64,000 nt of DNA from Akkermansiaceae bacterium (GTDB taxonomy: Bacteria > Verrucomicrobiota > Verrucomicrobiia > Verrucomicrobiales > Akkermansiaceae): contig CAJJBQ010000002.1 of the NCBI GenBank assembly GCA_905182405.1, forward strand, positions 1,240,001 through 1,304,000, in the 5' to 3' direction. Under the pieces are notes generated by a model that saw only the letters and a list, made by a program, of their open reading frames with translations, was not told the DNA's origin and did no database searches. Shown piece by piece: positions 19,201 through 27,162 of this stretch. Made by a program: the position numbers and the translations under genes. Within the stretch, counting starts at the first letter, position 1; every line of letters starts with the position of its first letter.

Positions 19201-20652
19201 TACAACATCGACACCCGCAAAGCAGCCGCTTGGGCCCTCATGCGCATGCACAAAAAAGAAGTCGTCGACGGACTCCTTGCACGCCTCAAAACCCAAAAGG
19301 ACCGCGCCAAGCGCCTCCCACTTCTCTCCACCCTCGCCCGCCTTTACCAAAAGGAAGGTGAATGGACCGGCACCTCTTGGGGAACCCGCCCCGACACCCG
19401 CGGCCCCTACTACCAGCCGGAAACATGGGAGCAGTCCAAGCGCATCCTCAACGCCCTCAAAGCCATCCTTAGTAACGCCCCTCCCGAGGAAGCCGCCTTC
19501 ATCATCACCAAGCTCAATAAAAACCGCATTCAGGATAACGAGGCTCTCACTAAGATCATCGAGCTTGCAGCTAAAGACGACTCGCTCATCCCAGCCGCCA
19601 TCGCTCAGATCGCGGCAGTCGATGACGCCCCCGCAAGCGCGCTTCCGCTCGTGATCAAGGGAGCCCGCAATCCCGAAACCGCTCCCGGAGCGCTCGCTGA
19701 CTCGGTCAAAATCCTCGTAAATTCTGACAATCAGGAAGCTCTCCCCGCCGCCATTCAAGCACTCGTCTCTCTCGCTAAGGCCAAAGGCTTCGGCAAGGAC
19801 CAAAGCGCCGCCCGTGGTTATTTCCTCAACGCACCCAAACTTGAGAACCACCACCTCGTTCTCGAAAAACTCGCCGCCGAGAAACCGACCACTCCCGAAG
19901 GCCACTGGGCCTCCATGGCCGTCCTCCAACTCGCCTCACGAAAAGGCGGCTCCCCCGAGTCCCGCGAAATGTCGCTCAAAGCGATCGGCCACGCTTGGTC
20001 CGACCCCGCGCAAAAACTCGCCCTCATTAAGGCCGCGACCGAGCTGCGAAACCCCGTCATCAACGACCGCATTGCCATCGCTCTAAGCGATCCCGATCCA
20101 GCCATCGCCAAAGCAGCCAAAGACGCCGCCGGACGCCTCAAGATCCAGGCTCCAGACGAAGACAAGACGCCCAAGATCGCCACCCTCAAGCCGGCCGCCG
20201 CAGTCGCCGCCGTCACCAAGCACAAGGGCGACGCCGCTCTCGGGCAGGCCATCTTCACTCGCGCCACTTGCAACGCCTGCCACACCGTCTCCCAAGACGA
20301 AGCGCAGAAAGGCCCCTACCTTGGCAACATCGCCGAGACCTACCGTCGCAACGAGCTCGCCGAATCCATCCTCGACCCCAACAAAACGATCGCGCAAGGC
20401 TTCGCCACCAACCTCTTCAATCTCAAAAACGACAAAGCCATCATTGGCTTCGTCACCGATGAGTCCGGCGACACCGTTTCCCTCCGCGACATCACGAGCG
20501 CCGAGCACACCTTTAAAAAGGCCGAGATCAAATTCCGCTCCACTCTCCCCACTTCTCTCATGCCTCCCGGCCTCATGGCGGGGTTCACAGTGCACGAAAT
20601 GGCCAGCCTCCTCGATTACATGGAAGCCCTCGTAAAGAAGAAAAAGAAGTAG
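16246..20652 (+). CDS. Giant secreted ThuA / F5-8C / PVC-type haem protein
   Basis: A 1468-residue exported protein joining modules for sugar handling and electron transfer. In order: signal peptide 1-23; a ThuA-like domain about 30-245 (ALLIAGGCCHDYKAQHEI, VHLHCAVHSFR, TTIGHNNYT); an F5/8 type C discoidin-like domain about 285-420 (VKITAKNVQADAGHFPWKAIDGD, TTRWTGNG); a PVC-type beta-propeller about 465-815 (PVYVAASPGGDLYVSSDGNGS, RDTDQDGRADQVTEF, GWIYIAGGDFGF); HEAT-like repeats about 830-1290; and a C-terminal cytochrome c domain with CNACH at 1342-1346. The start at 16246 gives a clean signal peptide; the in-frame codon at 16219 would extend it. ThuA fused to this propeller-haem unit is known in the phylum; the substrate is undefined. 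Its middle (around 18760-19080) has more A/T-rich codons than the flanks. Confidence 0.83.
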   Translation: MKSLRIFAPLSLILFNPLLFLKAEPKAVEEPLPLKALLIAGGCCHDYKAQHEILYKGIQERANVRVDVIWTNDRSTNPPLPLYDNPDWAKGYDVIIHDECAASNKDLTAMKNILAVHKTIPAVHLHCAVHSFRNGTDQWAKHLGLHSTGHGPQEPVSIEFTNPDHPITKPLTDWVTKKEELYNNAQVFDAEPLALGHQDVNGKQRSAIVAWVNTKQGAPSFSTTIGHNNYTVEDPRYLDLVTRGLLWSCGKLNDDFLTPYTGSNLIKEVKKEAKKLDAAFANPPKDATAVKITAKNVQADAGHFPWKAIDGDLTTRWTGNGAAMPNWLQLEFKKPTTVTSAEIAWEKRDQWYQYKIETSLDGKSWTIAHDGSANTRQSDTKDTFRAEKTKFLRVTVLKQQNGLWPGFWEIKLTDEKGPLKLFPTLDKATQKKKSLGKGFEKEGNIKPFIPSLTPAEEATILKDTTIPEGFEKTLFASWQSANYPVYVAASPGGDLYVSSDGNGSLGRQPNRGRVLRLRDTDQDGRADQVTEFVSNIDSPRGLIWDHDRLYLLHPPHISVFFDRDHDGVAESSRRLISDIAFGFKDRPADHTTNGLELGIDGWIYIAGGDFGFMKATGTDGRTLQHRGGGVIRFRPDGSGLEIFSTGTRNILATPMSPTLDMFARDNTNDGGGWDVRLHHFTGLSDHGYPRLYKNFEKEHLHPLADYGGGSGCGGVYIAEPGFPAEWNNAPFTCDWGKTGLFRHSVEPEGATFKETAPPQKFIKVTRPTDADVDGMSAVYQAAWKGPATFNWAGPDQGYIVRVTPKDYKPEPLPDYEKMTNKELVAALDSPSHIRTLAAQRTIVRKGSSPELSNSLSSLLSDKSKSLKSRIAALYAQVQLSPKLSAGTLMNQRLTGEIEPFVLRAFSDTEDSVFSGSEIFFREKLKSSNPRSIQEAIVSVARKNLRKEAPAIANHLSSLDPVIRHTAYRALAKMSAHEAAFSQIDSYNIDTRKAAAWALMRMHKKEVVDGLLARLKTQKDRAKRLPLLSTLARLYQKEGEWTGTSWGTRPDTRGPYYQPETWEQSKRILNALKAILSNAPPEEAAFIITKLNKNRIQDNEALTKIIELAAKDDSLIPAAIAQIAAVDDAPASALPLVIKGARNPETAPGALADSVKILVNSDNQEALPAAIQALVSLAKAKGFGKDQSAARGYFLNAPKLENHHLVLEKLAAEKPTTPEGHWASMAVLQLASRKGGSPESREMSLKAIGHAWSDPAQKLALIKAATELRNPVINDRIAIALSDPDPAIAKAAKDAAGRLKIQAPDEDKTPKIATLKPAAAVAAVTKHKGDAALGQAIFTRATCNACHTVSQDEAQKGPYLGNIAETYRRNELAESILDPNKTIAQGFATNLFNLKNDKAIIGFVTDESGDTVSLRDITSAEHTFKKAEIKFRSTLPTSLMPPGLMAGFTVHEMASLLDYMEALVKKKKK

Positions 20653-20977
20653 CAAAAAGCAAGCGGACTATCCTCTCAATCTACCTCGCATTTCTGACGA
20701 TAATTGATCTTCGACATCGAACTCATCGACTTCCGATAAGCGGGTAGTTGCTCCGGGCCCTCGCTGCTTCGCGACAGTCTCCACTATGCTCGAAATGGTG
20801 ACCCTCATTAAGAAAAAGAAGTTAGGCGTCCCGCCTAACTTCCCTACGTAAAACCAACTTCATCTCTAAATCACTGAACCGTTTCACGCATGTAACATTA
20901 ATGTAATTTAATGCAATTGTTGCTTGCAGAATTCCCACTTATCGTGATTGTCTGGCAACTCAACAAGAACCCGACCG
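20653..20977. other. Gap with a perfect hairpin, no gene
   Basis: Contains the hairpin at 20818-20842. Just before it, 20789-20822 reads LEMVTLIKKKKL in one frame, echoing the lysine-rich end of the preceding haem protein and possibly a decayed copy of such a 3' end. The AT-rich part near 20885-20930 may hold the promoter of the next gene. Confidence 0.35.
20818..20842. repeat. Perfect 11-bp inverted repeat with TCC loop
   Basis: Arms GAAGTTAGGCG and CGCCTAACTTC flank loop TCC. The core GGCGTCCCGCC also occurs at 13571-13581 (in GGGCGTCCCGCCC), which suggests a small repetitive-palindrome family. No T-run follows, so it is not a standard terminator. Confidence 0.6.
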
Positions 20978-22966
20978 ATGAACCTCTTAAAAAGATCCCT
21001 CACTCTAGGCCTTCTTTGGCAGCCTTGTCTGGCTGAACTCTTCCCAAATGGTGATTTCGAAAATGGCAACACCTCTTGGGAGGAAGTCTCCGGAGGAGCC
21101 GGCACCTTCGCCTTCAGCTATCCAACTAACGACGGAAATACCGGTGGCTTCGGCGTCATCGATCAAAAGACCTCCGGCGGCTTCGGCATCTGGGTCGGAA
21201 ATGACGGCAATTCCATCAGCCTCGATTCCCTCGGACTCGAAGCTGGAAATTCCTACAATTTCTCCCAAGACATGCAACTCCTCTCGGGGTCCACCATTGG
21301 CGGCCTCAAGCTCGACTTCACCACCGCAGGAGCAAACACCGGCTCAAGCGGAGAGATATTCCCCGACCTCATCGGCGATGGCTCGACTTGGGAAACCTAT
21401 ACCTTTGAAATCGCAATTCCTCTGGGCGTCGATGGCTTTAAACTAGTTCCCCTTTGGGGAACCAACTCCTCGGTAGGTTTCGATAACATCAGCTATAATA
21501 CCACCGGAGGCGAAGCCCCGCTCGTCCCAAATGGCGACTTTGAAAACGGCAGCACCAGCTGGTTCCAGGAAGGAACCGATATCACTTTTGCATATCCTTC
21601 CACCGGTGGAAACCCCGATGGCCACGGACGCATTAACAGTGTCCCTCCAACTACCGGCACGGGATTCTGGGCTGCCAATGGCGGCGCTCCCATCACAATC
21701 AGCTCCCTGGGCCTTACCGGAGGAGACACTGTCAACTTCAAGCAGGACATGAAAATCTTTGATGGAAGTGGAATCGGCGGACTCCGCCTCGAGTTTTTCA
21801 ATGGAGGAGATCTCGTTGGTAACACTGGGAAACTTTACCCCGATCTCATCGGCGATGGCTCGACTTGGGAAACTTACTCCTTCGAAGTCACTGTTCCCGC
21901 TGGAGCGACCCACGTTAAGATGCTTCCTCTCGGCATCGCTGGATCATCGGTTGGTTTTGACACCATCACCGTTGGTGAAGGCACGACCCCGCCAGATCCG
22001 ACAGCTGATTCTACCGAAATCCAACTCGTCTTCGGAAGACTCTTCCGCTGGAATCGCGGCTCCAGCGCCAGCAACTTCTTCCAGCCTCAAAGCTCACCGG
22101 ATCAGGTCACCTGGACCAACCTCGGCCCAGCCTTCACGGGAAGCACCTCAGGACAGGGTTTCGATCCCAGCAATGCGCCTTTCTACCGCATCCTTGAATC
22201 ATCAACTACCTCGGGTGAGGCTCTTACCAATGGCGGATTTGAAGACACCGACTTCGGTGATCCCGCCTGCCCCCTGGAATGGGTCTGCTTCTCACCCACC
22301 GGCCAGGTTCCCGAATTGATCGATACCGATGCCTTCTCCGGATCAAAATCCGTGCGCCTCGCCGTGCAGAATGATGCCTCCCCGACACCCCATCAATCGG
22401 AAATTCAGCACAACGTCGCAGCTAGCGGTAGCTTCATCGAACCGGGCACTTCCTACGACTTCTCGTTCCGCGCAAAGCAGATTTCAAGCGGAGTCAGCTA
22501 CGTGCAGAATTACCGTCTTCAGTGGCTTAATGATGTGGGAGCCATCGTCAGTGAAGCCTTCGGATTCACCGCCTTTAACGGTGGAACCGGTGGTTGGGCC
22601 GAAATCACACGCACTGGACTCGTCGCTCCTGATGGAGCCGTGACAGCCTACATCCAGATCTTCGGCGCTACCGGAGCCATTGCGGGTGAAGATGCAAAAG
22701 GCGAAGTTCTCATCGACGATCTCTCGCTCGTATCTGCTGCCGGTGGTGATGGACGGACAACTGTCGTCAGCGTCTTTGGCATCGAAGCTGGTGTGGGTAT
22801 CGAATTCCCAACACAATCCGACCGGTTCTACCAAGCTGGAATCTCGTTTAATTTGGAAGAATTCGACGACCTCGGCCCACTCTTCGAAGGAAATGGCGAG
22901 CGTGCCGCCATCGGTAGCCAATATGATGAAGAAAATTACTTCTTCCGGGTGATCGAAACTGAGTAG
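20978..22966 (+). CDS. Secreted protein with tandem carbohydrate-binding-like modules
   Basis: A 662-residue exported protein with no visible catalytic domain. The start at 20978 gives a signal peptide (MNLLKRSLTLGLLWQPCLA). Two homologous units of about 159 residues follow, each starting with PNGDFENG and containing PDLIGDGSTWETY and SVGFD; they look like CBM4/9-type jelly-roll modules. A spacer with FGRLFRWNRGSSASNFFQPQSS leads to a third, more divergent module beginning LTNGGFEDTDFGDP and ending GEVLIDDLSLVSA. The C-terminus is acidic and has no PEP-CTERM anchor. The role is presumably binding of extracellular polysaccharide; this is inference from fold-like motifs. A strong terminator follows. 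Confidence 0.75.
   Translation: MNLLKRSLTLGLLWQPCLAELFPNGDFENGNTSWEEVSGGAGTFAFSYPTNDGNTGGFGVIDQKTSGGFGIWVGNDGNSISLDSLGLEAGNSYNFSQDMQLLSGSTIGGLKLDFTTAGANTGSSGEIFPDLIGDGSTWETYTFEIAIPLGVDGFKLVPLWGTNSSVGFDNISYNTTGGEAPLVPNGDFENGSTSWFQEGTDITFAYPSTGGNPDGHGRINSVPPTTGTGFWAANGGAPITISSLGLTGGDTVNFKQDMKIFDGSGIGGLRLEFFNGGDLVGNTGKLYPDLIGDGSTWETYSFEVTVPAGATHVKMLPLGIAGSSVGFDTITVGEGTTPPDPTADSTEIQLVFGRLFRWNRGSSASNFFQPQSSPDQVTWTNLGPAFTGSTSGQGFDPSNAPFYRILESSTTSGEALTNGGFEDTDFGDPACPLEWVCFSPTGQVPELIDTDAFSGSKSVRLAVQNDASPTPHQSEIQHNVAASGSFIEPGTSYDFSFRAKQISSGVSYVQNYRLQWLNDVGAIVSEAFGFTAFNGGTGGWAEITRTGLVAPDGAVTAYIQIFGATGAIAGEDAKGEVLIDDLSLVSAAGGDGRTTVVSVFGIEAGVGIEFPTQSDRFYQAGISFNLEEFDDLGPLFEGNGERAAIGSQYDEENYFFRVIETE
21041..21990 (+). 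repeat. Tandem duplication of a CBM-like unit (period 477 nt)
   Basis: The segment from 21361 to 21397 recurs at 21838-21874, 477 bases later, with a single C/T difference. The unit starts PNGDFENG recur near 21044 and 21527. The near-identity of this block at the DNA level implies a fairly recent duplication or local gene conversion, while the rest of the unit has diverged. Confidence 0.75.
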
Positions 22967-22986
22967 AATCATCTTCTCACTTTTTC

Positions 22987-23017
22987 AAAAGGCTCCGACA
23001 TACTCGGGGCCTTTTTT
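22987..23017 (+). terminator. Rho-independent terminator
   Basis: A 12-bp stem AAAAGGCTCCGA / TCGGGGCCTTTT (one T-G wobble), loop CATAC, then more T. It lies 20 bases after the stop of the CBM protein and separates it from menD. Confidence 0.92.
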
Positions 23018-23119
23018 ATTAAAATCGTTTCATGTGTCGATGAAACCCAAATCTTTCCTCTTCAATCCTATCTATCTCCGGTTTAAATCTTCCTCGTATA
23101 AGCGCCCTGCTCCCCCCTG

Positions 23120-24682
23120 ATGTCCCAAGTCTTGCCTCCACCCCTTCCCCAGACCACTCTCCCCATCTTGAAAACAGAAGCCGAAGTCATCTCCGAACTC
23201 CTCGCCCTGGGTTGCGATGAATTTGTCCTCTGCGGAGGCGCTCGAAACGCCGTGCTCGTGAGCCATCTCTGCATGCATCCCAAACTCCGGACCTTCCACC
23301 ATTTCGAAGAACGGAGCGCTGCCTTCTTTGCCCTTGGTCGCACTAAGGCCACTGGCCTTCCTTGCGCCGTTGTCACCACCAGTGGCACCGCCGTCGCCGA
23401 ATGCCTTCCTGCCGTCATCGAGGCTCACTACTCTGTCCTTCCTCTCATCATCGTCTCCGCCGATCGCCCGGAGGACTTCCGTGGAAGCGGCGCCCCCCAA
23501 GCCATCGAACAAGATGGCATCTTCACCGCCTACGCCCACGTAGGACCCGATTGGAAAGGTCACGGCCCTCTCCATCTCAACGTTCCCTTGGGAGAAGCGA
23601 AACTTGAAGACCCCATCGAGCACCCGGAACCCGAACCTTTTCTCCCCGAAAGGCGCTCCTTCGATGTCCTCAAGCTCCGCGACTTTCTCAGCAAAGGAGT
23701 GTTTAAAGGCCTCGTCGTGATGGTCGGTGGACTCGATGAAGACGACCGTGAAGAGACCTTCCACTTTCTCAAGCAGCTCGCCGTCCCCGTCGTGGCCGAC
23801 GTCACCAGTGGACTCCGCGAAGCCCTTGGCAATCTCATCACTCCGGAAGCGGTTCTACGCAAAAATCTCCCTGGAAAAGTCCTCCGCCTCGGAGAGGTTC
23901 CCGTGAGTCGACTCTGGCGTGACCTCGAAGATCAACCCAAGATCGAGGTTCTCTCGATCTGCAAAAACGGACTCCCGGGACTCGCTCGGGAATCCGATAT
24001 CATCGCCGCCGAAGTCGGTCGTATCTTCAGAGGCCTGGGCGACCCACAAGAAATCGGCGACATCCGCGACGACCTCCCGAATGCTCGCAGGGAACTCTCC
24101 CGCATCGACGAACTCCTCGAAGCCTACCCCGACAGCGAACCGGGCCTTGTGCGCACCCTTTCCATCTACGCCACCACCAGTGATAGCCTCTTTTTAGGAA
24201 ATAGCCTCCCCATCCGAGAGTGGAATGATTTCGCCCAGCGCGAAGTCCCCTACGTCAACGTCCGCGCCAATCGCGGAGCCAATGGCATCGACGGCCAGCT
24301 CTCCACCTGGCTCGGAGCCACGACCGACGAAGAAGACGCCTGGGGAATTTTTGGCGATCTCACCACACTCTATGACCTCTCCTCGCCAGCCCTCTTTTCA
24401 CAAATTGAGACGTCCGGCCGTGTCCTTGTCGTGATAAATAACAACGGCGGCGCCATTTTTGACCGACTCCCCCGCCTCGATGGCATGAGCGACCAACAAC
24501 GCGCCGCCATCGTCCAGCCACACGAAGCCGACCTTTCAAAATGGGCCGAAATGTGGGGAATCAACCACATCAAAGTGACCCAGGAAGAAGACTTCGACCT
24601 TCTTGAAACCACCGAAAGCCCGCTTCTCCTAGAACTCGTCCCCTCAAAGGAGCAAAGCGACGCTTTTTGGGAAGCCTTGTAG
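23120..24682 (+). CDS. menD: 2-succinyl-5-enolpyruvyl-6-hydroxy-3-cyclohexene-1-carboxylate synthase
   Basis: MenD is the ThDP-dependent enzyme that adds the succinyl semialdehyde unit of 2-oxoglutarate to isochorismate in menaquinone synthesis. The 520-residue protein has the N-terminal pattern LCGGARNAVLVSHL, then FEERSAAFFALGRTKATGLP near residues 67-86, VTTSGTAVAECLPAVIEAHY, IIVSADRPEDFRGSG, and a C-terminal segment with NRGANGIDGQLSTWLGA and INNNGGAIFDRLP. These are characteristic MenD blocks. Length is a little short of the E. coli protein (556). It stands alone, with a terminator upstream and a pseudogene downstream; other men genes are outside the window. Confidence 0.9.
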   Translation: MSQVLPPPLPQTTLPILKTEAEVISELLALGCDEFVLCGGARNAVLVSHLCMHPKLRTFHHFEERSAAFFALGRTKATGLPCAVVTTSGTAVAECLPAVIEAHYSVLPLIIVSADRPEDFRGSGAPQAIEQDGIFTAYAHVGPDWKGHGPLHLNVPLGEAKLEDPIEHPEPEPFLPERRSFDVLKLRDFLSKGVFKGLVVMVGGLDEDDREETFHFLKQLAVPVVADVTSGLREALGNLITPEAVLRKNLPGKVLRLGEVPVSRLWRDLEDQPKIEVLSICKNGLPGLARESDIIAAEVGRIFRGLGDPQEIGDIRDDLPNARRELSRIDELLEAYPDSEPGLVRTLSIYATTSDSLFLGNSLPIREWNDFAQREVPYVNVRANRGANGIDGQLSTWLGATTDEEDAWGIFGDLTTLYDLSSPALFSQIETSGRVLVVINNNGGAIFDRLPRLDGMSDQQRAAIVQPHEADLSKWAEMWGINHIKVTQEEDFDLLETTESPLLLELVPSKEQSDAFWEAL

Positions 24683-24737
24683 GACAACCAAGTCTGGGTG
24701 CTAAAGGCACCAGGGTCTCAATAGTCATATTAATAGT

Positions 24738-25393
24738 ATGAACCTTAAGCTTCTCATCCCAATCGTCAGCCTCACCGAGGCCACGCTAGGGAGCGTCCTC
24801 ATCCACGACGTAAACATCTCGCCGTTCCGGTTCTCCAAATCTCTGGAACTCGATCAAAATAGCCAAGTTAACTTTACCTTAAGTGGCTCAGTCGTCTGCA
24901 CCCACGATATCCCCATCTCCGATTGCTATCACTCAGTAACCGCAAGTGGGATTACCACCGTCGAATTCCTTTTCCACTCTTCCACTCCAACACAGCCCTC
25001 TCCCTGATCCCAAGTGGTCTCCTCAGGCAAGAAAATACCGTCGGTGTCTGTAAGAATATCCGCTTCGGCGGCCTCTCTAAAGGAATAGGAATGAACATAC
25101 TCACTCCCATCACAGATCTTGGAAAAACTGGGTTTGATTTTGAGGGCACTCCCGACCAAAGCAACACCATTTGGGGATTTCAAGTCCTTGAAGATGGCAG
25201 CTCTTGGCGCTCCGGCTAGATCAACGTGAATGAAAACGGCACACCATCTTCGCTCGATAGCCCGTCTATCGATCAGCTCGCTATAGAAATGGAAACTGGA
25301 CAGGCGATCCAGATCATCCCCGAACCTTCAGGAGCCCTTCTCTCTTCCCTTGGCCTTCGCATTGGAACATGGAACCGCCGCAGAATACTCTAG
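24738..25393 (+). pseudogene. Broken PEP-CTERM protein gene
   Basis: The first frame starts MNLKLLIPIVSLTEATLG (signal-like) and runs to a stop near 25005. The sense continues in another frame as SLIPSGLLRQENTVGVC, NILTPITDLGKTGFDFEG and FQVLEDGSSWRSG, meets TAG at 25217-25219 (probably a former Trp), and carries on with INVNENGTPSSLDSPSIDQL. It ends IIPEPSGALLSSLGLRIGTWNRRR: a PEP motif, a hydrophobic stretch and basic residues, the PEP-CTERM sorting signal. So there are at least one frameshift (about 24975-25000) and one nonsense change. Intact, it would have been a small surface protein anchored via exosortase. Confidence 0.75.
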
Positions 25394-25480
25394 CGAGAAA
25401 ATTATCCGTTGCACTTCGTCCCGATGTGCTTGAGAATCGCCACGCGTAGCAATAAACATACGCACCATAAGATAAGAATA

Positions 25481-26413
25481 ATGAATTCATTCAAACCGGG
25501 GGATCGGTCGATCGCCCAGATGTTGAAATGCTGCACAAGCAGCATGTTAATCGCCGGAGCTGCTATCGTGCTCACGAGCTGTGGAGAAAAGAAAGCTGAT
25601 GCTGACGTATCGACAGCTGTCTTGAGATTTTCGGCCATCCCTGATGCCGATACCACCGCACAAGCCGAGCGCTACCAGCCAGTCGCCGACTATCTTGGCA
25701 AAAAACTCGGAATCAAAGTCGAGTTCGTCTCCTCAGATAGCTACCCCGCTTCTGTCCAAAAATTCGCGAATGGCGACATCCACCTAGCTTGGTTCGGAGG
25801 AGTCTCCGGAGTACAAGCCCGACAAGCAGTTGAAGGAGCTCGAGCCGTTGCTTCCGGCGAAGCGGATCTCACCTTTAAATCCTACTTCATCGCCAATGCC
25901 TCCACCGGCTTGACCCGCTCGGAGGACTTCCCTGGTGCTATCGCCAACCTGTCCTTCACTTACGGAAGTGCCAGTTCTACATCTGGCTGCATCATGCCCT
26001 CCCATTTCATCATGGAGAACACCGGAAAAGGGCCCATGGACTTCTTCCAAAAGAAGCCCATCGGCTTCTCCGGCGCGCATGACAAAACCGCCCTCGCAGT
26101 GCAGGACGGAACCTTCCAAACAGGCGCCTTGAACTTTTCTACCTTCGACAAAATGCTCGAAGCAGGAGAACTCGACCCCGCCAAGGTGAACGTTATTTGG
26201 GAAACCCCTCCCTATGCCGACTACAACTTTACCGCGCACCCCGCGCTCGAAGAAACATTCGGAGAAGGATTCATCGATAAGCTTCGGGACGCCTTGGTGA
26301 GCTGCGATGACGCCGCCACCCTTAAGGCCCTTGGACGTAAGAAGCTGGTCAAAGTCGATAACGACACCTTCGCTGGCATCGCCTCCGTCATGGAGAAGGT
26401 GAAATTCGACTAA
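25481..26413 (+). CDS. phnD: Phosphate/phosphonate ABC transporter substrate-binding lipoprotein
   Basis: The periplasmic binding component of a PhnD-type ABC importer. From the ATG at 25481 the protein has 310 residues, with a lipoprotein signal ending at LTSC34. The mature part starts LRFSAIPDADTTAQAERYQPVADYLGKKLGI, the typical opening of PhnD proteins (FGIIPxxDxxxxxxRYxPLxxYL). The phnC start is 14 bases after its stop and phnE overlaps phnC, so the three form an operon. An earlier in-frame start at 25409 would place extra basic residues before the signal. The ligand could be phosphonate, phosphite or phosphate; sequence does not settle it. No phosphonate lyase genes are nearby. Confidence 0.85.
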   Translation: MNSFKPGDRSIAQMLKCCTSSMLIAGAAIVLTSCGEKKADADVSTAVLRFSAIPDADTTAQAERYQPVADYLGKKLGIKVEFVSSDSYPASVQKFANGDIHLAWFGGVSGVQARQAVEGARAVASGEADLTFKSYFIANASTGLTRSEDFPGAIANLSFTYGSASSTSGCIMPSHFIMENTGKGPMDFFQKKPIGFSGAHDKTALAVQDGTFQTGALNFSTFDKMLEAGELDPAKVNVIWETPPYADYNFTAHPALEETFGEGFIDKLRDALVSCDDAATLKALGRKKLVKVDNDTFAGIASVMEKVKFD

Positions 26414-26427
26414 CTCCCAACGGCTCC

Positions 26428-27162
26428 ATGAGCCTCATCCAAGTCAAAGACGCCACCCGGCGTTACGGCGCGACCTCGGCACTAGCCGGGGTCTCGCTTT
26501 CTTTGGCCCCAGGCGAAAAAGTCGCACTCATCGGTCCCTCCGGAAGCGGTAAGACCACCCTCCTCCGCCTCCTCGGGCTGCAGGAAAAACCAAGCGCCGG
26601 AAACGTCTCTACTCTCGGCTGCGACCTCTGCGCTGGCTGCGCCATGTCGATCCGCGAAACCCGCTCGAAAATCGGGATGCTCCCCCAGGATCTCGGACTC
26701 GTCGCCAATCTTCGTGTCATCCAAAACATTGTCTTGGGACGCAGCGGCACCCGAAACCTCCTGCGGACTTGTCGCGACCTCTTCTTCCCAAGCAAGAGCG
26801 ACCGCCGGGAAATTTTCGAGTCACTTCAGCGACTCGACATCGCAGAAAAAATGTATGACCGCACCGACTCGCTTTCCGGCGGTCAACGCCAACGCGTCGC
26901 CCTCGCGCGCTCCCTCTTTCAAGGCGCGGAAATCCTTCTCGCCGATGAGCCACTCAGCGCCGTCGATCCCGCTCGGGGCCGCGACGTCCTTAAGCTCCTC
27001 ACTTCCCTCTCCGACGAGCAGGGACTCTCGCTCATCGTCTCCCTCCATCAGGTCGAACTTGCCCGCGAATTCTTCCCCCGTATCATCGGATTAAAAGAAG
27101 GAAAAATTGTCTTCGACGGCACTCCCACCGACGAACAAATCGCCGAACTCTACCAGTCATGA
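26428..27162 (+). CDS. phnC: Phosphonate-type ABC transporter ATP-binding protein
   Basis: The ATPase of the same importer. The 244-residue protein has Walker A GPSGSGKTTLLRLLG near residues 36-50, the signature LSGGQRQRVALARSLF near 150-165, Walker B ILLADEPLSAVDP, and the switch histidine in VSLHQVELA. All parts needed for ATP hydrolysis are present. Its stop overlaps the phnE start by four bases (ATGA), indicating translational coupling. Family assignment as PhnC follows from the PhnD and PhnE neighbours. Confidence 0.9.
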   Translation: MSLIQVKDATRRYGATSALAGVSLSLAPGEKVALIGPSGSGKTTLLRLLGLQEKPSAGNVSTLGCDLCAGCAMSIRETRSKIGMLPQDLGLVANLRVIQNIVLGRSGTRNLLRTCRDLFFPSKSDRREIFESLQRLDIAEKMYDRTDSLSGGQRQRVALARSLFQGAEILLADEPLSAVDPARGRDVLKLLTSLSDEQGLSLIVSLHQVELAREFFPRIIGLKEGKIVFDGTPTDEQIAELYQS

